A stretch of DNA of 64,000 nt from Leisingera aquimarina DSM 24565 (GCF_000473165.1 NZ_KI421504.1:558596-622595), one strand, 5' to 3'. Shown: positions 37,778 to 47,291, counted from the first letter of the stretch. The notes: generated by a model from the sequence alone, not told the origin. Numbers and translations: made by a program.

Positions 37778-38956
37778 TCAGTAAAGACACCCGCGCAGTG
37801 TGCTTAGCGCCGTGCGGGTGTCCTCGGCGGGGGCGACCAGCGCCACCCGGATGTAGTTTTCACCCGGATTCTGTCCGGGCGCGCCTTGTGCCAGATAGGC
37901 GCCGGGCAGCACCCGCACGCCGGTCTCCTGCCACAGCTTCAGTGCGGCGTGCTCGCCATTTTCCACAGGAAGCCAAAGGAAGAAGCCCGCTTCGGGCGCC
38001 ATATAGCCGTTGAGACCGGCAAAGACCTCATCGGCGATTGTGTATTTTTCCTGATAAAGCGCGCGGTTCTCCACCACATGCGCCTCATCCGCCCAGACCT
38101 TGGCCGCGGCCGCTTGCAACGGGGCCGGCAGCGGGGCACCGGAATAGGCGCGCAGCTGTTTAACACGTTTGATGGTTTCTGGACCGCCAGCTATCAGTCC
38201 AGATCGCAGCCCCGGAAGATTTGAGCGTTTCGACAGAGAGTTGAACAAGACCACACGCTCAGGATCGGCGCCCAGTTCCTGGGCTACAGTCAAAGCGCCA
38301 ACGGGGGCTGCGTCGCGGTAAATCTCGGAATAGCATTCATCTGCGAAGATGCGGAAATCGTATTTCTCAGCCAACCGGATCAGTCTGGTCCAGTAGTCGC
38401 GCGACGCGACAGCGCCCTGGGGGTTGGCAGGCGAACAGATATAGGCCGCGGCGGTGCGGTTGAGCACGTCCTCGGGCAGGTTCTCATAATCCGGCAGATG
38501 ACCGGTGACCGCCGTTGCGGGCACGAATACCGGCTCTGCTGCGACCGAAATCGCAGCCACCATATAGACCTGGTAGAAGGGGTTCGGGATCAGCACCACC
38601 GGCTTTTGCCCGTTCTTCTGCTCCGGACACAACGCCATTGCGGCATTGTACAGCCCTTCGCGGGTCCCGTTCAGCGCCATGACTTGCGTTTCTGGGTCTG
38701 CCGTCACGCCGTAACGGCGGGCTATCCAGTCGGCGATAGCACCGCGCAGCTCAGGCGTGCCGTCATTGTTGGGATACTGGTTAAACCCGGCAGCATTTTC
38801 AGTGATGACACCGGTGACCCAGGCCGGAAATGCATGTTTCGGCTCGCCAATGGTCATATGCACCACATCCCCGCCGGGGGTGTGATGGTCCAATAACGCC
38901 CGCAGGCGCGGAAACGCATAAGCTGGCAGGTTTGAAAACCGCTCAGGAAAATCCAT
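37778..38956 (-). CDS. Pyridoxal-phosphate aminotransferase, class I/II (DapC/aspartate aminotransferase-like)
   Basis: 392 residues from the ATG at 38956. The fold-type I active site is visible: the PLP lysine is Lys243 in SLSKRSNLPGLRSG, the PLP-contact Asp is in FADECYSE and the asparagine loop is SPANPQGAV. The sequence suits the DapC-like branch (N-succinyldiaminopimelate aminotransferase) that often sits near ftsK in this group, but keto-acid substrates cannot be settled by eye. Its upstream neighbour is the amidase gene (109-base gap), same strand. Confidence 0.85.
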   Translation of the reverse strand: MDFPERFSNLPAYAFPRLRALLDHHTPGGDVVHMTIGEPKHAFPAWVTGVITENAAGFNQYPNNDGTPELRGAIADWIARRYGVTADPETQVMALNGTREGLYNAAMALCPEQKNGQKPVVLIPNPFYQVYMVAAISVAAEPVFVPATAVTGHLPDYENLPEDVLNRTAAAYICSPANPQGAVASRDYWTRLIRLAEKYDFRIFADECYSEIYRDAAPVGALTVAQELGADPERVVLFNSLSKRSNLPGLRSGLIAGGPETIKRVKQLRAYSGAPLPAPLQAAAAKVWADEAHVVENRALYQEKYTIADEVFAGLNGYMAPEAGFFLWLPVENGEHAALKLWQETGVRVLPGAYLAQGAPGQNPGENYIRVALVAPAEDTRTALSTLRGCLY

Positions 38957-39065
38957 ATCTAATGCCTCGGTCACGGGATCATTGGCGCCCCGTTTGCGCC
39001 TCAGGTTACAGGTGGCGGGCGGGTGCGTCCACCCAGTGAAGTGCCCCATGGGCCGAATGTGGCTT

Positions 39066-40397
39066 TCAGGCCAAGGCCATTTCAATCGCAGCCCCGGTGC
39101 GCAGCAGAGCCTCTTCGCAATCCGGCTGGCCCATCACTTGCAGTCCACAACTGGGCCTGCCCGTGGGCAGCGAAAGCGCGCACAGCCCCATCAAGTTACC
39201 GATCCGCGTATTGCGCAGTGCCAGCAGGTTGGATTGCACATAAAAGTCATGATCGCTTTGCAGCCTGTCCAAGTTCGGCGGCAGGATCGGCGATACCGGG
39301 CTTAGCACCGCATCAAACCCGGCTGCCGCCAGATCCCAGGCCATCCGGCATTGCTCCAGTTTACCCCAAGCCGCGACATAATCCGAACCGCTGAACTGCG
39401 CACCCGAGCGGAAGCGCTCAAGGATTTCAGAATACATCAGATACGGCGTCGCCTCGATCACGTCTTTCCACAGGCCGTAGGCTTCGGTGGTGTAGAGAAT
39501 CGGGCTAAGGCCCATCGCCTCCTCAAGCTCTGGCACCTCCAAAGGCACGATCCCGGCGCCGGCCTGTCTCAGCCTGTCCAGTGTCTCACGGTGTGCGGCC
39601 GCAACTGCCGGATCCAGATCGTTCTGCGCCACGGTCTGCAGGTCAGCAAAACGGCGCCCTTTGAGCGGCGCAGGATTGCGCAGATCCGGTCCCGCCGTTC
39701 CCTCCAGCATCCCTAGCAGCAGTCCGGCATCCTCAACCGAGCGGGCCAGCGGACCGATGGTATCGAACTTCAGGCACAGCGGCACCACGCCTTCCAGGGT
39801 AATCCGGCCTGAGGTGGTTTTGAGGCCCACCAGATCATTCCAGGCTGACGGAATACGGATCGAACCGCCCGTGTCAGAGCCGATCCCGGCGGCGGCCAGA
39901 CCAAAGCCAACCGACGCAGCCGCCCCGGAAGACGAACCGCCTGGTGCAGCGTCCGGATTGTTCACGCAAGGCGGCGTTTCCTTAATAGGATTGAAGCCAA
40001 GGCCTGAGAACGCCAATTCGCTCATATGAGTTTTACCCAGGCAGACCGCCCCCATATGGGTTGCGTTGTGCAGGACCGCTGAATCGTGTTCCGGAACCCG
40101 GTCTTTCAGCAGATCCGAACCGGATTCGGTTGCGGTGCCTGCGCTGTCGAACAGATCCTTCCAACTGACCGGCACCCCATCCAGCAGGGACCGGCGCAGG
40201 CCCAGATCCGCACGCGCCTGCGCAGACTCTGCCTCAGCAAGGGCGCGATCATGTGTCACTTGGGTATAGATCCGGTCCTTCAGCGGGTGCGCATCAATAG
40301 CGTCCAGATAACAGCGGGTCAGCGCCACCGGGCCGATATCACCCGCCTCGATCCCCCGCCCCAGATCAGCGGCGGTCATTGTCAGCCAGTCTTGCAT
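39066..40397 (-). CDS. Amidase signature family protein
   Basis: 443 residues. The Ser-cisSer-Lys triad is visible: Lys in VSWKDLFD (about 75), the serine-rich block GGSSSGAAASVG (about 148) and the nucleophilic Ser in GSDTGGSIRIPSAW (about 173). Family members hydrolyse amides, carbamates or glutamine. The ATG at 40397 gives the usual N-terminus (MQDWLTMTAADLGRGI); the frame stays open far upstream but that part is antisense to the hydroxylase gene. It is not in an evident gatCAB operon, so it is probably a stand-alone amidase. Confidence 0.88.
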   Translation of the reverse strand: MQDWLTMTAADLGRGIEAGDIGPVALTRCYLDAIDAHPLKDRIYTQVTHDRALAEAESAQARADLGLRRSLLDGVPVSWKDLFDSAGTATESGSDLLKDRVPEHDSAVLHNATHMGAVCLGKTHMSELAFSGLGFNPIKETPPCVNNPDAAPGGSSSGAAASVGFGLAAAGIGSDTGGSIRIPSAWNDLVGLKTTSGRITLEGVVPLCLKFDTIGPLARSVEDAGLLLGMLEGTAGPDLRNPAPLKGRRFADLQTVAQNDLDPAVAAAHRETLDRLRQAGAGIVPLEVPELEEAMGLSPILYTTEAYGLWKDVIEATPYLMYSEILERFRSGAQFSGSDYVAAWGKLEQCRMAWDLAAAGFDAVLSPVSPILPPNLDRLQSDHDFYVQSNLLALRNTRIGNLMGLCALSLPTGRPSCGLQVMGQPDCEEALLRTGAAIEMALA

Positions 40398-40508
40398 CAG
40401 CCCGTCTCCCCAAATGCAGTTGATGCAAACGGTAGCGGCAGTAAGACACAGGCACAATCCCGCGCTTCCCGGATGGACAATCCCGTCAGCAGGCGCATAT
40501 TGCGGGGC

Positions 40509-41735
40509 ATGAAAAATGCGTCTGATATCCTGATCGTAGGCGGCGGGCTGAACGGCCCCGCGCTGGCCCTGGCCCTGGCGCAGACCGGCCACAGCGTCAC
40601 CGTGGTTGACGCGCTTACCCCGGACAAGCTTGCTGACGAGGGCTTTGACGGACGCGGCTATGCGCTGGCACTGGCGTCGCAACGGCTGCTGCAGCAGACC
40701 GGCGTCTGGCAGCATGCCGGCGGCAACGCGCAACCCATGCTGGAGATCAAAGTGACCGACGGCCATGCGGGCCAGGGACCATCGCCCTTCTTTATCCACT
40801 TCGACCACGCCGAGCTGGAAGAAGGCCCAATGGGCTATATGGTTGAGGACCGTTTCCTGCGCCGGGCCTTCCTGCAGGCCATGGAGGACGCGCCGGGCAT
40901 CACCTTGGTGTCCGGGCGCACTGTGGTCGCCCAGGCACCGGATCAGACCGGTGTAACTGTCACCCTGGATGACGGCGGAGAGCTGCGCGGCCAGGTTCTG
41001 GTCGGCTCGGACGGGCGCCGCAGCGGCACCGCGCAGCGCGCAGGCATCAAACGCACTGGCTGGGACTATGGACAGACAGCCCTGGTCTGCGCCATCGACC
41101 ATGCGAAACCACATCACGGCATCGCGCATCAGTTTTTCATGCCGCCGGGGCCGCTGGCGATCCTGCCGCTGCCGGGCAACCGGTCTTCCATCGTGTGGAG
41201 CGAGCGGAAGGAGACCGCCAAGGCCATCCACGCGCTGAATGACGCCGAATACATTCAGGCGCTGCGGCCGCGCTTTGGTGATTTTCTCGGAGAGATATCC
41301 CTGGCGGGCAAACGCTTCACCTATCCGCTGAACCTGACCATCGCCAACAGCTTTATCGGCGACCGCATGGCGCTGGTGGGTGATGCGGCGCATGGGATGC
41401 ACCCGATTGCAGGTCAAGGGCTGAATGCAGGCCTGCGGGATGTCGGTGCGCTGGCGGAAGTGATCACCGAGGCCACACGGCGCGGTGAGGATATCGGCTC
41501 ATCCCTGGTGATGGAGCGCTACCAGCAATGGCGCCGGTTCGACACAGCGTCACTGGCTGCAGCCACGGATGTTTTCAATCGGCTGTTTTCCAACGATAAC
41601 CCGCTGCTGCGTCTGGGACGGGACATCGGCATGGGTTTGGCTGGAGCGATCCCTGGCCTGCGCCGCAATTTCGTGCGCGAGGCAGCAGGCCTGACCGGCG
41701 ACTTGCCCAAGCTGTTGAAAGGGCAGCCAATCTAA
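40509..41735 (+). CDS. UbiH/UbiF/VisC family FAD-dependent hydroxylase (ubiquinone biosynthesis type)
   Basis: 408 residues of the class A flavin monooxygenase family. The dinucleotide motif is VGGGLNGPALALA (about 9-21), the GD motif is ALVGDAAHGMHPIAGQGLNAGLRD (about 283-306) and a DG-type VGSDGRRSGT lies between. The GQGLN block is that of UbiH-type ring hydroxylases acting in ubiquinone synthesis. It is divergent from the amidase. Which ring position it hydroxylates is open. Confidence 0.88.
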   Translation: MKNASDILIVGGGLNGPALALALAQTGHSVTVVDALTPDKLADEGFDGRGYALALASQRLLQQTGVWQHAGGNAQPMLEIKVTDGHAGQGPSPFFIHFDHAELEEGPMGYMVEDRFLRRAFLQAMEDAPGITLVSGRTVVAQAPDQTGVTVTLDDGGELRGQVLVGSDGRRSGTAQRAGIKRTGWDYGQTALVCAIDHAKPHHGIAHQFFMPPGPLAILPLPGNRSSIVWSERKETAKAIHALNDAEYIQALRPRFGDFLGEISLAGKRFTYPLNLTIANSFIGDRMALVGDAAHGMHPIAGQGLNAGLRDVGALAEVITEATRRGEDIGSSLVMERYQQWRRFDTASLAAATDVFNRLFSNDNPLLRLGRDIGMGLAGAIPGLRRNFVREAAGLTGDLPKLLKGQPI

Positions 41736-41761
41736 GGCGTTGACGCCGGCATAGTGCAGCG

Positions 41762-41950
41762 TCAGTCCAGCGCGCGCGCCTCATCTACCAGCATCACCGG
41801 GATGCCATGGCGGATCGGAAAGGCCAGGTTGGCAGCACGCGAAATCAGTTCTTGCGCCTGGGCATCGTATTCCAGCACCGCCTGAGTCAGCGGGCAGACC
41901 AGCGCTTCCAGCATCCGGCGGTCAAAGGCAGGCGCCTGTGTCTCGGTCAT
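41762..41950 (-). CDS. Trm112 family (YcaR-like) small protein
   Basis: 62 residues, the normal size for the bacterial family. The conserved pattern is [12 protein letters not shown] ... [21 protein letters not shown]. Bacterial Trm112-like proteins may stabilise methyltransferases; a role here is not known. The ATG overlaps the stop of the LON-domain gene by four bases (ATGA), so the two are translationally coupled. Confidence 0.9.
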   Translation of the reverse strand: MTETQAPAFDRRMLEALVCPLTQAVLEYDAQAQELISRAANLAFPIRHGIPVMLVDEARALD

Positions 41951-42591
41951 TGCAGGGTTTCCTCCTGAGAGCCGCCGCGCAGGGCGAATTCAATCAAAGT
42001 GACAAGCGTTTCCCGCCTTGTGGCAAGGCAAGGCGCTTCGAGCAAGGCCTGTTTCTCCTCAGTGTCAAATTCCAAGAGCATCGCCAGAGAATTGATCAGC
42101 AGCTCGTCGTCCGCGTCTTTCAATGCTTCCCAATCGGTCGACAAGCTCCGGGAAGAAAAGAACCGCTCCAGCAGATCCAGAAAAGAGGGCCGGTCAAGGG
42201 TATCATCCGCCTCGGACCGGCCAAGGTCGCGGTCAAACCCCGTCCAGCTAACGTCGCAACGCTGATAGGGGGTAAATCCATTGGCTTCGCGGGTGATACG
42301 GAACCGGGATACGCCTGAAAGCGTGACCAGGTATCTTCCGTCTTCTGTCTCGGAGAACTGCGTAACGCGCCCGGCGCAGCCGATCACATGCAGCTCCTCT
42401 CCGGTCCCTTGCGGACCCGGACAGGGCTGCACCATGCCAATCAGCCGCTGACGCGTTTTGAGAGTATCTTCGAGCATCTGCAGGTAGCGCGGCTCGAAGA
42501 TATGCAGCGGTAAGCGCGACCGGGGCAGCAAAAGCGCCCCGGGCAATGGGAACACGGCAATCGTGTCCGGCAGATCAGCTGGTTGGATCAT
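41947..42591 (-). CDS. LON peptidase substrate-binding domain protein
   Basis: 214 residues, only the N-terminal domain of Lon ([24 protein letters not shown] at the start); no AAA+ or protease part. Such stand-alone proteins are common in alphaproteobacteria and of unknown role. It lies 27 bases downstream of the thioredoxin-like gene and is coupled to the Trm112-like gene. Confidence 0.9.
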   Translation of the reverse strand: MIQPADLPDTIAVFPLPGALLLPRSRLPLHIFEPRYLQMLEDTLKTRQRLIGMVQPCPGPQGTGEELHVIGCAGRVTQFSETEDGRYLVTLSGVSRFRITREANGFTPYQRCDVSWTGFDRDLGRSEADDTLDRPSFLDLLERFFSSRSLSTDWEALKDADDELLINSLAMLLEFDTEEKQALLEAPCLATRRETLVTLIEFALRGGSQEETLQ

Positions 42592-42618
42592 GGGACAGAG
42601 TGTAGTGCTGCCCCGGTC

Positions 42619-43545
42619 TTAGGCAAATATCATTGAGCTAAGCTTCCGGCGCCCGTTAAGAACCACAGGATCGTTTGGCTTGAGCGCATCAAAAATGGTG
42701 AAGAGCTGCACCTTGGCCGCGCCTTTGTTCCACTCGCGGTCACGGCGGAAAAGCTCCAGCAACTCATCTACTGCCGCTTCCGCATCTCCTGCTGCATGAA
42801 GCGCCTGCGCCAGGTCGAAACGCGCCTGCAAGTCATCCGGTCTGGCGTCCACCGAAGCCCGCAATTCCCCCACCGGGCCAGCGTTCTCGGCCTGCCGCGC
42901 CAGGGCAATCTGCGCATGCGCGGCTTCAATCTCGGGGGCATCCGCAATCTCGGCGTGTGCGCCATTCAAAACGGCCTCCGCCTGATCCAGATCGCCGAGC
43001 GCGATATGCGCGCGTGCCAATCCGCCGTAAGCCGCGGCATTTTTGTCATCTTCGCCCAGGATTGCGGCAAAGGTCTGCGCGGCATCCGCCACGGCACCCT
43101 CAGTCAGCATCTGTTCGGCCGCTTCCAGGGCTTCGCCCAGACCGCCGTCGGCTGATCCGCCCCCTGCCTCGATGGCCTTGTTCACAAATGCCTCGATTTC
43201 CGATGCCGGCAGAGCCCCTTGGAACATGTCGACCGGGCGGCCCTCTACAAAGGCAACCACGGTGGGGATCGACTGGAGCGGCAGCCCCTGCTGCGCCAGT
43301 GCCTGCGCCAGGCGCTGGTTTTCGTCCACGTTGATTTTGGCCATGGTCGCGGCGCCCTTGGCCTTGGTGACAGCCGCCTCCAGCATCGGGCCAAGGGTTT
43401 TGCACGGGCCACACCAAGGCGCCCAGAAATCGACAATCACCGGCGCCTGCATCGACGCTTCGACAACGTCCTGCATAAAAGTGGCTTCGGTCACGTCTTT
43501 GATCAGATCACCCGCCGGTGCGGTGCTGCCAAGAATTTCGGTCAT
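42619..43545 (-). CDS. Thioredoxin/CnoX-like co-chaperone with TPR region
   Basis: 308 residues: an N-terminal thioredoxin domain with WAPWCGPCK (Cys45 and Cys48) and a C-terminal alanine-rich TPR-like region (about 130-300), the layout of YbbN/CnoX. In E. coli YbbN has lost the second cysteine and works as a holdase with GroEL; here both cysteines are kept, so reductase activity is possible. The ATG at 43545 has a GGAGAA site. First gene of the unit running into the LON-domain and Trm112-like genes. Confidence 0.9.
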   Translation of the reverse strand: MTEILGSTAPAGDLIKDVTEATFMQDVVEASMQAPVIVDFWAPWCGPCKTLGPMLEAAVTKAKGAATMAKINVDENQRLAQALAQQGLPLQSIPTVVAFVEGRPVDMFQGALPASEIEAFVNKAIEAGGGSADGGLGEALEAAEQMLTEGAVADAAQTFAAILGEDDKNAAAYGGLARAHIALGDLDQAEAVLNGAHAEIADAPEIEAAHAQIALARQAENAGPVGELRASVDARPDDLQARFDLAQALHAAGDAEAAVDELLELFRRDREWNKGAAKVQLFTIFDALKPNDPVVLNGRRKLSSMIFA

Positions 43546-43619
43546 CAAATTGTTCTCCGCTTGGAACTTGTCCCCTATATGGAATCCTAAGCGCCGGAAA
43601 CCAAGAGAGGAGTTTGCCG

Positions 43620-44141
43620 ATGGCCAGCCGCAGGTTCGATCTCTTTGCCCTTTCTGAAAAGATGATGCGTATGGATGACGCCGCTTGGGCGCGGCACGCC
43701 AACCCGTGGAGCGTTGTGAGTAGAATGACTGCTCTACCTCTGATGACTCTCGCCATCTGGTCCCGTGTATGGCTGGGTTGGGTGGCGGTTCTGCCCATAG
43801 CGCTGGTGCTGTTGTGGATCTGGTGGAACCCGCGCGCCTTTGGCCGACCTGCCAGCACGGACACCTGGGCGTCCCGCGGCACATTTGGCGAGCGGGTATT
43901 CCTGAACCGGGCGCAAGTTCCCATACCGCGCCATCACCTAGGCTGGGCTAAGGGCCTGGCGTGGATCTCAGGTATTGGAGCCTTTCCCTGGATCTATGGT
44001 CTTTGGATCTTGGATCCCGGTTTCATCCTTGGCGGTCTGACGCTGATGATTGGCGGTAAGCTGTGGTTTGTGGACCGGATGGTCTGGCTCTACCAGGACA
44101 TGCAGGACAGACACCCCGAATACGCCCTCTGGCTGCGCTGA
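43620..44141 (+). CDS. DUF6653-like membrane protein
   Basis: 173 residues from the ATG at 43620 (MASRRFDLFALSEKMMRMDD), with AGAGAGGAG upstream. The N-terminal block MRMDDAAWARHANPWSVVSR is, as I recall, that of the DUF6653 family. Two pairs of hydrophobic segments (about 43-68 and 115-150) suggest an inner-membrane protein. No function is known. It is divergent from the thioredoxin-like gene with 74 bases between, and convergent with exonuclease III. Confidence 0.7.
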   Translation: MASRRFDLFALSEKMMRMDDAAWARHANPWSVVSRMTALPLMTLAIWSRVWLGWVAVLPIALVLLWIWWNPRAFGRPASTDTWASRGTFGERVFLNRAQVPIPRHHLGWAKGLAWISGIGAFPWIYGLWILDPGFILGGLTLMIGGKLWFVDRMVWLYQDMQDRHPEYALWLR

Positions 44142-44208
44142 GCGGCAGTGCTCCCGTCCCCGTCATCGCGCCCAGGCTGCGCCAGAACCCTTACGGTGTT
44201 GGGCCGGG

Positions 44209-44290
44209 CGCCGCGCTGACGCGCGGCGGAACCGCACTGCGCGTCAGCGCAGTGCCATGCCCAACGGAGGAGAAACATCCTGCGGATGTT
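44209..44290. repeat. Three tandem perfect stem-loops between convergent genes
   Basis: Stem 1 CGCCGCGC/GCGCGGCG, loop TGAC (44209-44228); stem 2 GCACTGCGC/GCGCAGTGC, loop GTCA (44234-44255); stem 3 AACATCC/GGATGTT, loop TGC (44274-44290). The tops of stems 1 and 2 (GCGCTGACGCGC at 44213-44224 and GCGCGTCAGCGC at 44239-44250) are exact reverse complements, so the two can also pair with each other. They lie between the ends of the DUF6653-like and exonuclease III genes and could block transcription from both sides. Confidence 0.75.
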
Positions 44291-44320
44291 GCGGATCAGG
44301 CGGGAGCGCTCCGTCTGCCG

Positions 44321-45109
44321 TTACAGATCAAACGTTGCAAACACCGGCGCATGGTCGCTGGGCTTTTCCCAGCCCCGGGCACCCCTCAGGATCCGGCTGG
44401 AATGGGCCGCGTTTTTGATGTCCGGCGTCGCCCAGACGTGGTCGAGACGGCGCCCCTTGTCGGCGGCATCCCAATCCTTGGCCCGGTAGCTCCACCAGCT
44501 GTACAGACGGCCGTCGGGGATATCGTTCCGGGTCACATCGGACCATCCGCCCGCATCCATCACTTCTGCGAAATGCTCCACCTCAATGGGCGTATGGCTG
44601 ACAACCTTCAACAGCTTCTTGTGGTCCCAGACATCATCCTCGCGCGGGGCGATATTGAGGTCGCCGACCAGGATGGACTTTTCCGGTTTGTCCGCCTGGA
44701 ACCAGTCACGCATCTCCTTGAGATAATCGAGTTTCTGACCGAATTTTTCGTTCTTTTCCCGGTCCGGCAAGTCACCGCCCGCCGGTACATAGAAATTGTG
44801 GATCACCACTCCGTTCTCCAGCCGCCCGGCCACATGGCGGGCATGGCCAAGACCGGCAAAATCCTGGTCCCCAGCATCTTCGATCGGCAGGCGCGACAGG
44901 ATCGCCACCCCGTTGTACCCTTTCTGGCCGCGCGCAACCATGTGGCCATAGCCCAGAGCCGCAAAGCCTTCCAACGGGATCTTGTCCACCGGGCTTTTGC
45001 ACTCCTGCAGGCAGAGCACATCCGGCCCTTCCTCCTGCAGCAGCTTCTGCACAATCGGTTCGCGCAGGCGGACCGAGTTGATATTCCAGGTGGCAAGAGT
45101 AAATGGCAT
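44321..45109 (-). CDS. xthA: Exodeoxyribonuclease III (AP endonuclease)
   Basis: 262 residues of the exonuclease-endonuclease-phosphatase fold. Metal and catalytic blocks are visible: ATWNINSVR (Asn), LCLQECK (Glu), GDLNIAPRE (Asp-Asn), RLDHVWAT (Asp-His) and SDHAPVFA (Asp-His). It nicks DNA 5' to abasic sites and trims 3' ends in base-excision repair. The ATG at 45109 gives the normal MPFTLATWN start. Confidence 0.95.
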   Translation of the reverse strand: MPFTLATWNINSVRLREPIVQKLLQEEGPDVLCLQECKSPVDKIPLEGFAALGYGHMVARGQKGYNGVAILSRLPIEDAGDQDFAGLGHARHVAGRLENGVVIHNFYVPAGGDLPDREKNEKFGQKLDYLKEMRDWFQADKPEKSILVGDLNIAPREDDVWDHKKLLKVVSHTPIEVEHFAEVMDAGGWSDVTRNDIPDGRLYSWWSYRAKDWDAADKGRRLDHVWATPDIKNAAHSSRILRGARGWEKPSDHAPVFATFDL

Positions 45110-45206
45110 CGCGCGCCTCATCGTGAAATCCGGGTTCCGGCGCGATACTGCCTGTCCGGGCCGGGAAGGGCCAGAGATGAATTGGCCCGCGGTTCAAACC
45201 ATCCAG

Positions 45207-45236
45207 ACAAAAAAAGGCCGGGCATCACGCCCGGCC
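45207..45236 (-). terminator. Rho-independent terminator downstream of the response regulator gene
   Basis: GGCCGGGC/GCCCGGCC (45216-45223 with 45229-45236), five-base loop, followed on the minus strand by seven or more T. A strong terminator about 105 bases after the response-regulator stop; it also insulates exonuclease III. Confidence 0.85.
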
Positions 45237-45342
45237 AAGTCCAACAGGGAGGTGCATACCGTGACCCGGATATGCGCGGGATAGGGTCTGTTATAAAGAT
45301 GAACCACAGGGTCTTCTTTGATCTGGCTCAACGCCGATTACA

Positions 45343-46029
45343 TCACGCAACCAGCCGGTAACCGCCGGATTCCGTCACCAACAGGCGTGCATTCGACGGA
45401 TCGGGCTCAATTTTCTGCCGCAGACGGTAGATATGGGTTTCCAGCGTATGCGTGGTCACGCCCGCATTGTACCCCCAGACCTCGTGCAGCAAGACATCCC
45501 GCGGCACCACACCATCGCTGGAGCGATAGAGAAACTTGAGAATGTTGGTTTCTTTCTCGGTCAGCCGGATCTTACGCTCATCCTCCGTGATCAAGAGCTT
45601 CATCGACGGCTTGAAAGTATAGGGTCCAAGCGCAAAGACCGCGTCCTCAGACTGTTCGTGCTGACGCAGCTGAGCGCGAATCCGGGCCAGCAGCACCGGG
45701 AACTTGAAGGGTTTAGAGACATAGTCATTGGCACCGGCATCCAGACCCAGAATGGTGTCGGCGTCACTGTCATGGCCTGTCAGCATCAGGACTGGCGCTT
45801 TCACCCCCTGCTTGCGCATCAAGCGGCACAACTCGCGCCCGTCGGTGTCGGGCAGGCCCACGTCCAGAATAATCAGATCATAGAGGGCCTCCTTGGCGCG
45901 CTCCATTGCGCCTTGACCGTTCTCCGCCTCGAAAACATCAAAGTCCTCGGTCATCACCAGCTGCTCGCTCAAGGCCTCTCGCAGGTCTTCATCATCATCA
46001 ACCAGCAGAATTTTCTTCAGTTGCGCCAT
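45343..46029 (-). CDS. OmpR/PhoB-type response regulator (CenR-like, orphan)
   Basis: 228 residues: a receiver domain (about 1-120) with DDD acidic pocket (about 11-13), phospho-acceptor Asp in LIILDVGLPDTDG (about 56), Thr in LMLTGHD and Lys in VSKPF; then a winged-helix DNA-binding domain (about 130-228, THTLETHIYRLRQKI). No histidine kinase is adjacent. The sequence resembles, from memory, the essential CenR-type regulators of Rhodobacteraceae that control envelope genes. ATG at 46029 chosen as the usual MAQLKKILLVDDD start. Confidence 0.88.
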   Translation of the reverse strand: MAQLKKILLVDDDEDLREALSEQLVMTEDFDVFEAENGQGAMERAKEALYDLIILDVGLPDTDGRELCRLMRKQGVKAPVLMLTGHDSDADTILGLDAGANDYVSKPFKFPVLLARIRAQLRQHEQSEDAVFALGPYTFKPSMKLLITEDERKIRLTEKETNILKFLYRSSDGVVPRDVLLHEVWGYNAGVTTHTLETHIYRLRQKIEPDPSNARLLVTESGGYRLVA

Positions 46030-46202
46030 CAGCTCGCCCTCCTGTTCACTTGACCACACATGCGCATCCCTTGCGCCCTCGGCAAGATTTGCTGCAATAC
46101 TCTCACGCCGACGTGTCCATGGCAGGGAAAATGTTTCACATCCGTTGCATTTGGGCGTAAAGACAGCCAGCCTTTGTTACAAAATAACACCGGAATCCCC
46201 GT

Positions 46203-47291
46203 ATGAGCCTGATGCCCACCATAATCGAACTGCTGGCCCGTGCCCGGGTCGATCTGCGTATGGGCCTGCCGGTGGTGTTGAGCGATGGCCCGGAGGCCGC
46301 GCTGGCAATTGCCGTTGAATCACTGACAGACGCACGTTTGGCAGACATGCGTTTCTTGGGCGTTCCGACTTTGGCGCTGACCGCCCGACGGGCGGAAACC
46401 TTGAAGGCCCGGGTGTATGATGCGGACACCGCCCGTATTATTGTTCCCGGCACTGAGGGGCTGAAATGGATCCAGTCGCTGGCCGACCCGGCGGATGATC
46501 TGAACACACCGATGAAGGGTCCGCTTTCCAGCCAGCGCGGCGGCAATGCAGACCTGCACCGGCTGGCAATTGCACTGGTGAAATCCGCGCGCCTGCTGCC
46601 AGCTGCTGCTCTTGTGCCCATCAGCGATCCGTCCGGATTTGCCGCGGCCCACGGCCTTACCGCCATTTCGCGTACAGCCGCAGAACCCTTGCTGAGTGAA
46701 AGCTCTCCCCTGCACCCGGTCGCAGCTGCCCGCCTGCCAATGAATGCCGCCGAAGCCGGCAGGCTGCATATCTTCCGCCCGGAGGATGGCGCCGAGGAGC
46801 ATTATGCTGTGGAAGTCGGCCGCCCCGACAGATCCAAGCCGGTTCTGGCCCGGCTGCATTCGGCCTGCTTCACCGGCGACGTGCTGGGCTCCCTGAAATG
46901 CGATTGCGGCCCGCAACTGCATGGCGCACTGGCACAGATGGGCGCGGAAGGTGCGGGTGTCCTTCTGTACCTGAATCAGGAGGGCCGTGGGATCGGCCTT
47001 GCCAACAAAATGCGGGCCTACTCCCTGCAGGACCAGGGCTTTGATACAGTGGAAGCCAACCACCGGCTGGGATTTGAGGACGATGAGCGCGACTTCCGTC
47101 TGGGCGCCTCTATTTTGCAAGAATTGGGATTCTCCCAAGTACGGCTGCTGACCAACAACCCGAACAAGATTGCGATGATGGAGAAGACCGGTGTGCATGT
47201 GGCCGAGCGCGTTGCGCTGAAAGTGGGTGAGAATGCCCACAACCAGCACTACCTGGCGACCAAGGCCCGCAAATCGGGGCATATGCTGTGA
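46203..47291 (+). CDS. ribA: GTP cyclohydrolase II with N-terminal extension
   Basis: 362 residues. The C-terminal catalytic domain (about 185-362) has the zinc cysteines Cys222, Cys233 and Cys235 (HSACFTGDVLGSLKCDCG), the NQEGRGIGL loop and VEANHRLGFEDDERDF. It opens the ring of GTP in the first step of riboflavin synthesis. The N-terminal 180 residues occupy the place of RibB in bifunctional RibBA but lack its acidic signature, so no DHBP synthase activity is expected from them. The L,D-transpeptidase-like gene overlaps the stop by four bases. Confidence 0.92.
   Translation: MSLMPTIIELLARARVDLRMGLPVVLSDGPEAALAIAVESLTDARLADMRFLGVPTLALTARRAETLKARVYDADTARIIVPGTEGLKWIQSLADPADDLNTPMKGPLSSQRGGNADLHRLAIALVKSARLLPAAALVPISDPSGFAAAHGLTAISRTAAEPLLSESSPLHPVAAARLPMNAAEAGRLHIFRPEDGAEEHYAVEVGRPDRSKPVLARLHSACFTGDVLGSLKCDCGPQLHGALAQMGAEGAGVLLYLNQEGRGIGLANKMRAYSLQDQGFDTVEANHRLGFEDDERDFRLGASILQELGFSQVRLLTNNPNKIAMMEKTGVHVAERVALKVGENAHNQHYLATKARKSGHML

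Noticed and set aside
41947-42591. Lon protease
   Set aside because: Only the substrate-binding N-terminal domain is present; there is no ATPase or Ser-Lys protease domain.
46030-46202. FMN riboswitch upstream of ribA
   Set aside because: The conserved RFN helices and motifs are not visible in this short spacer.
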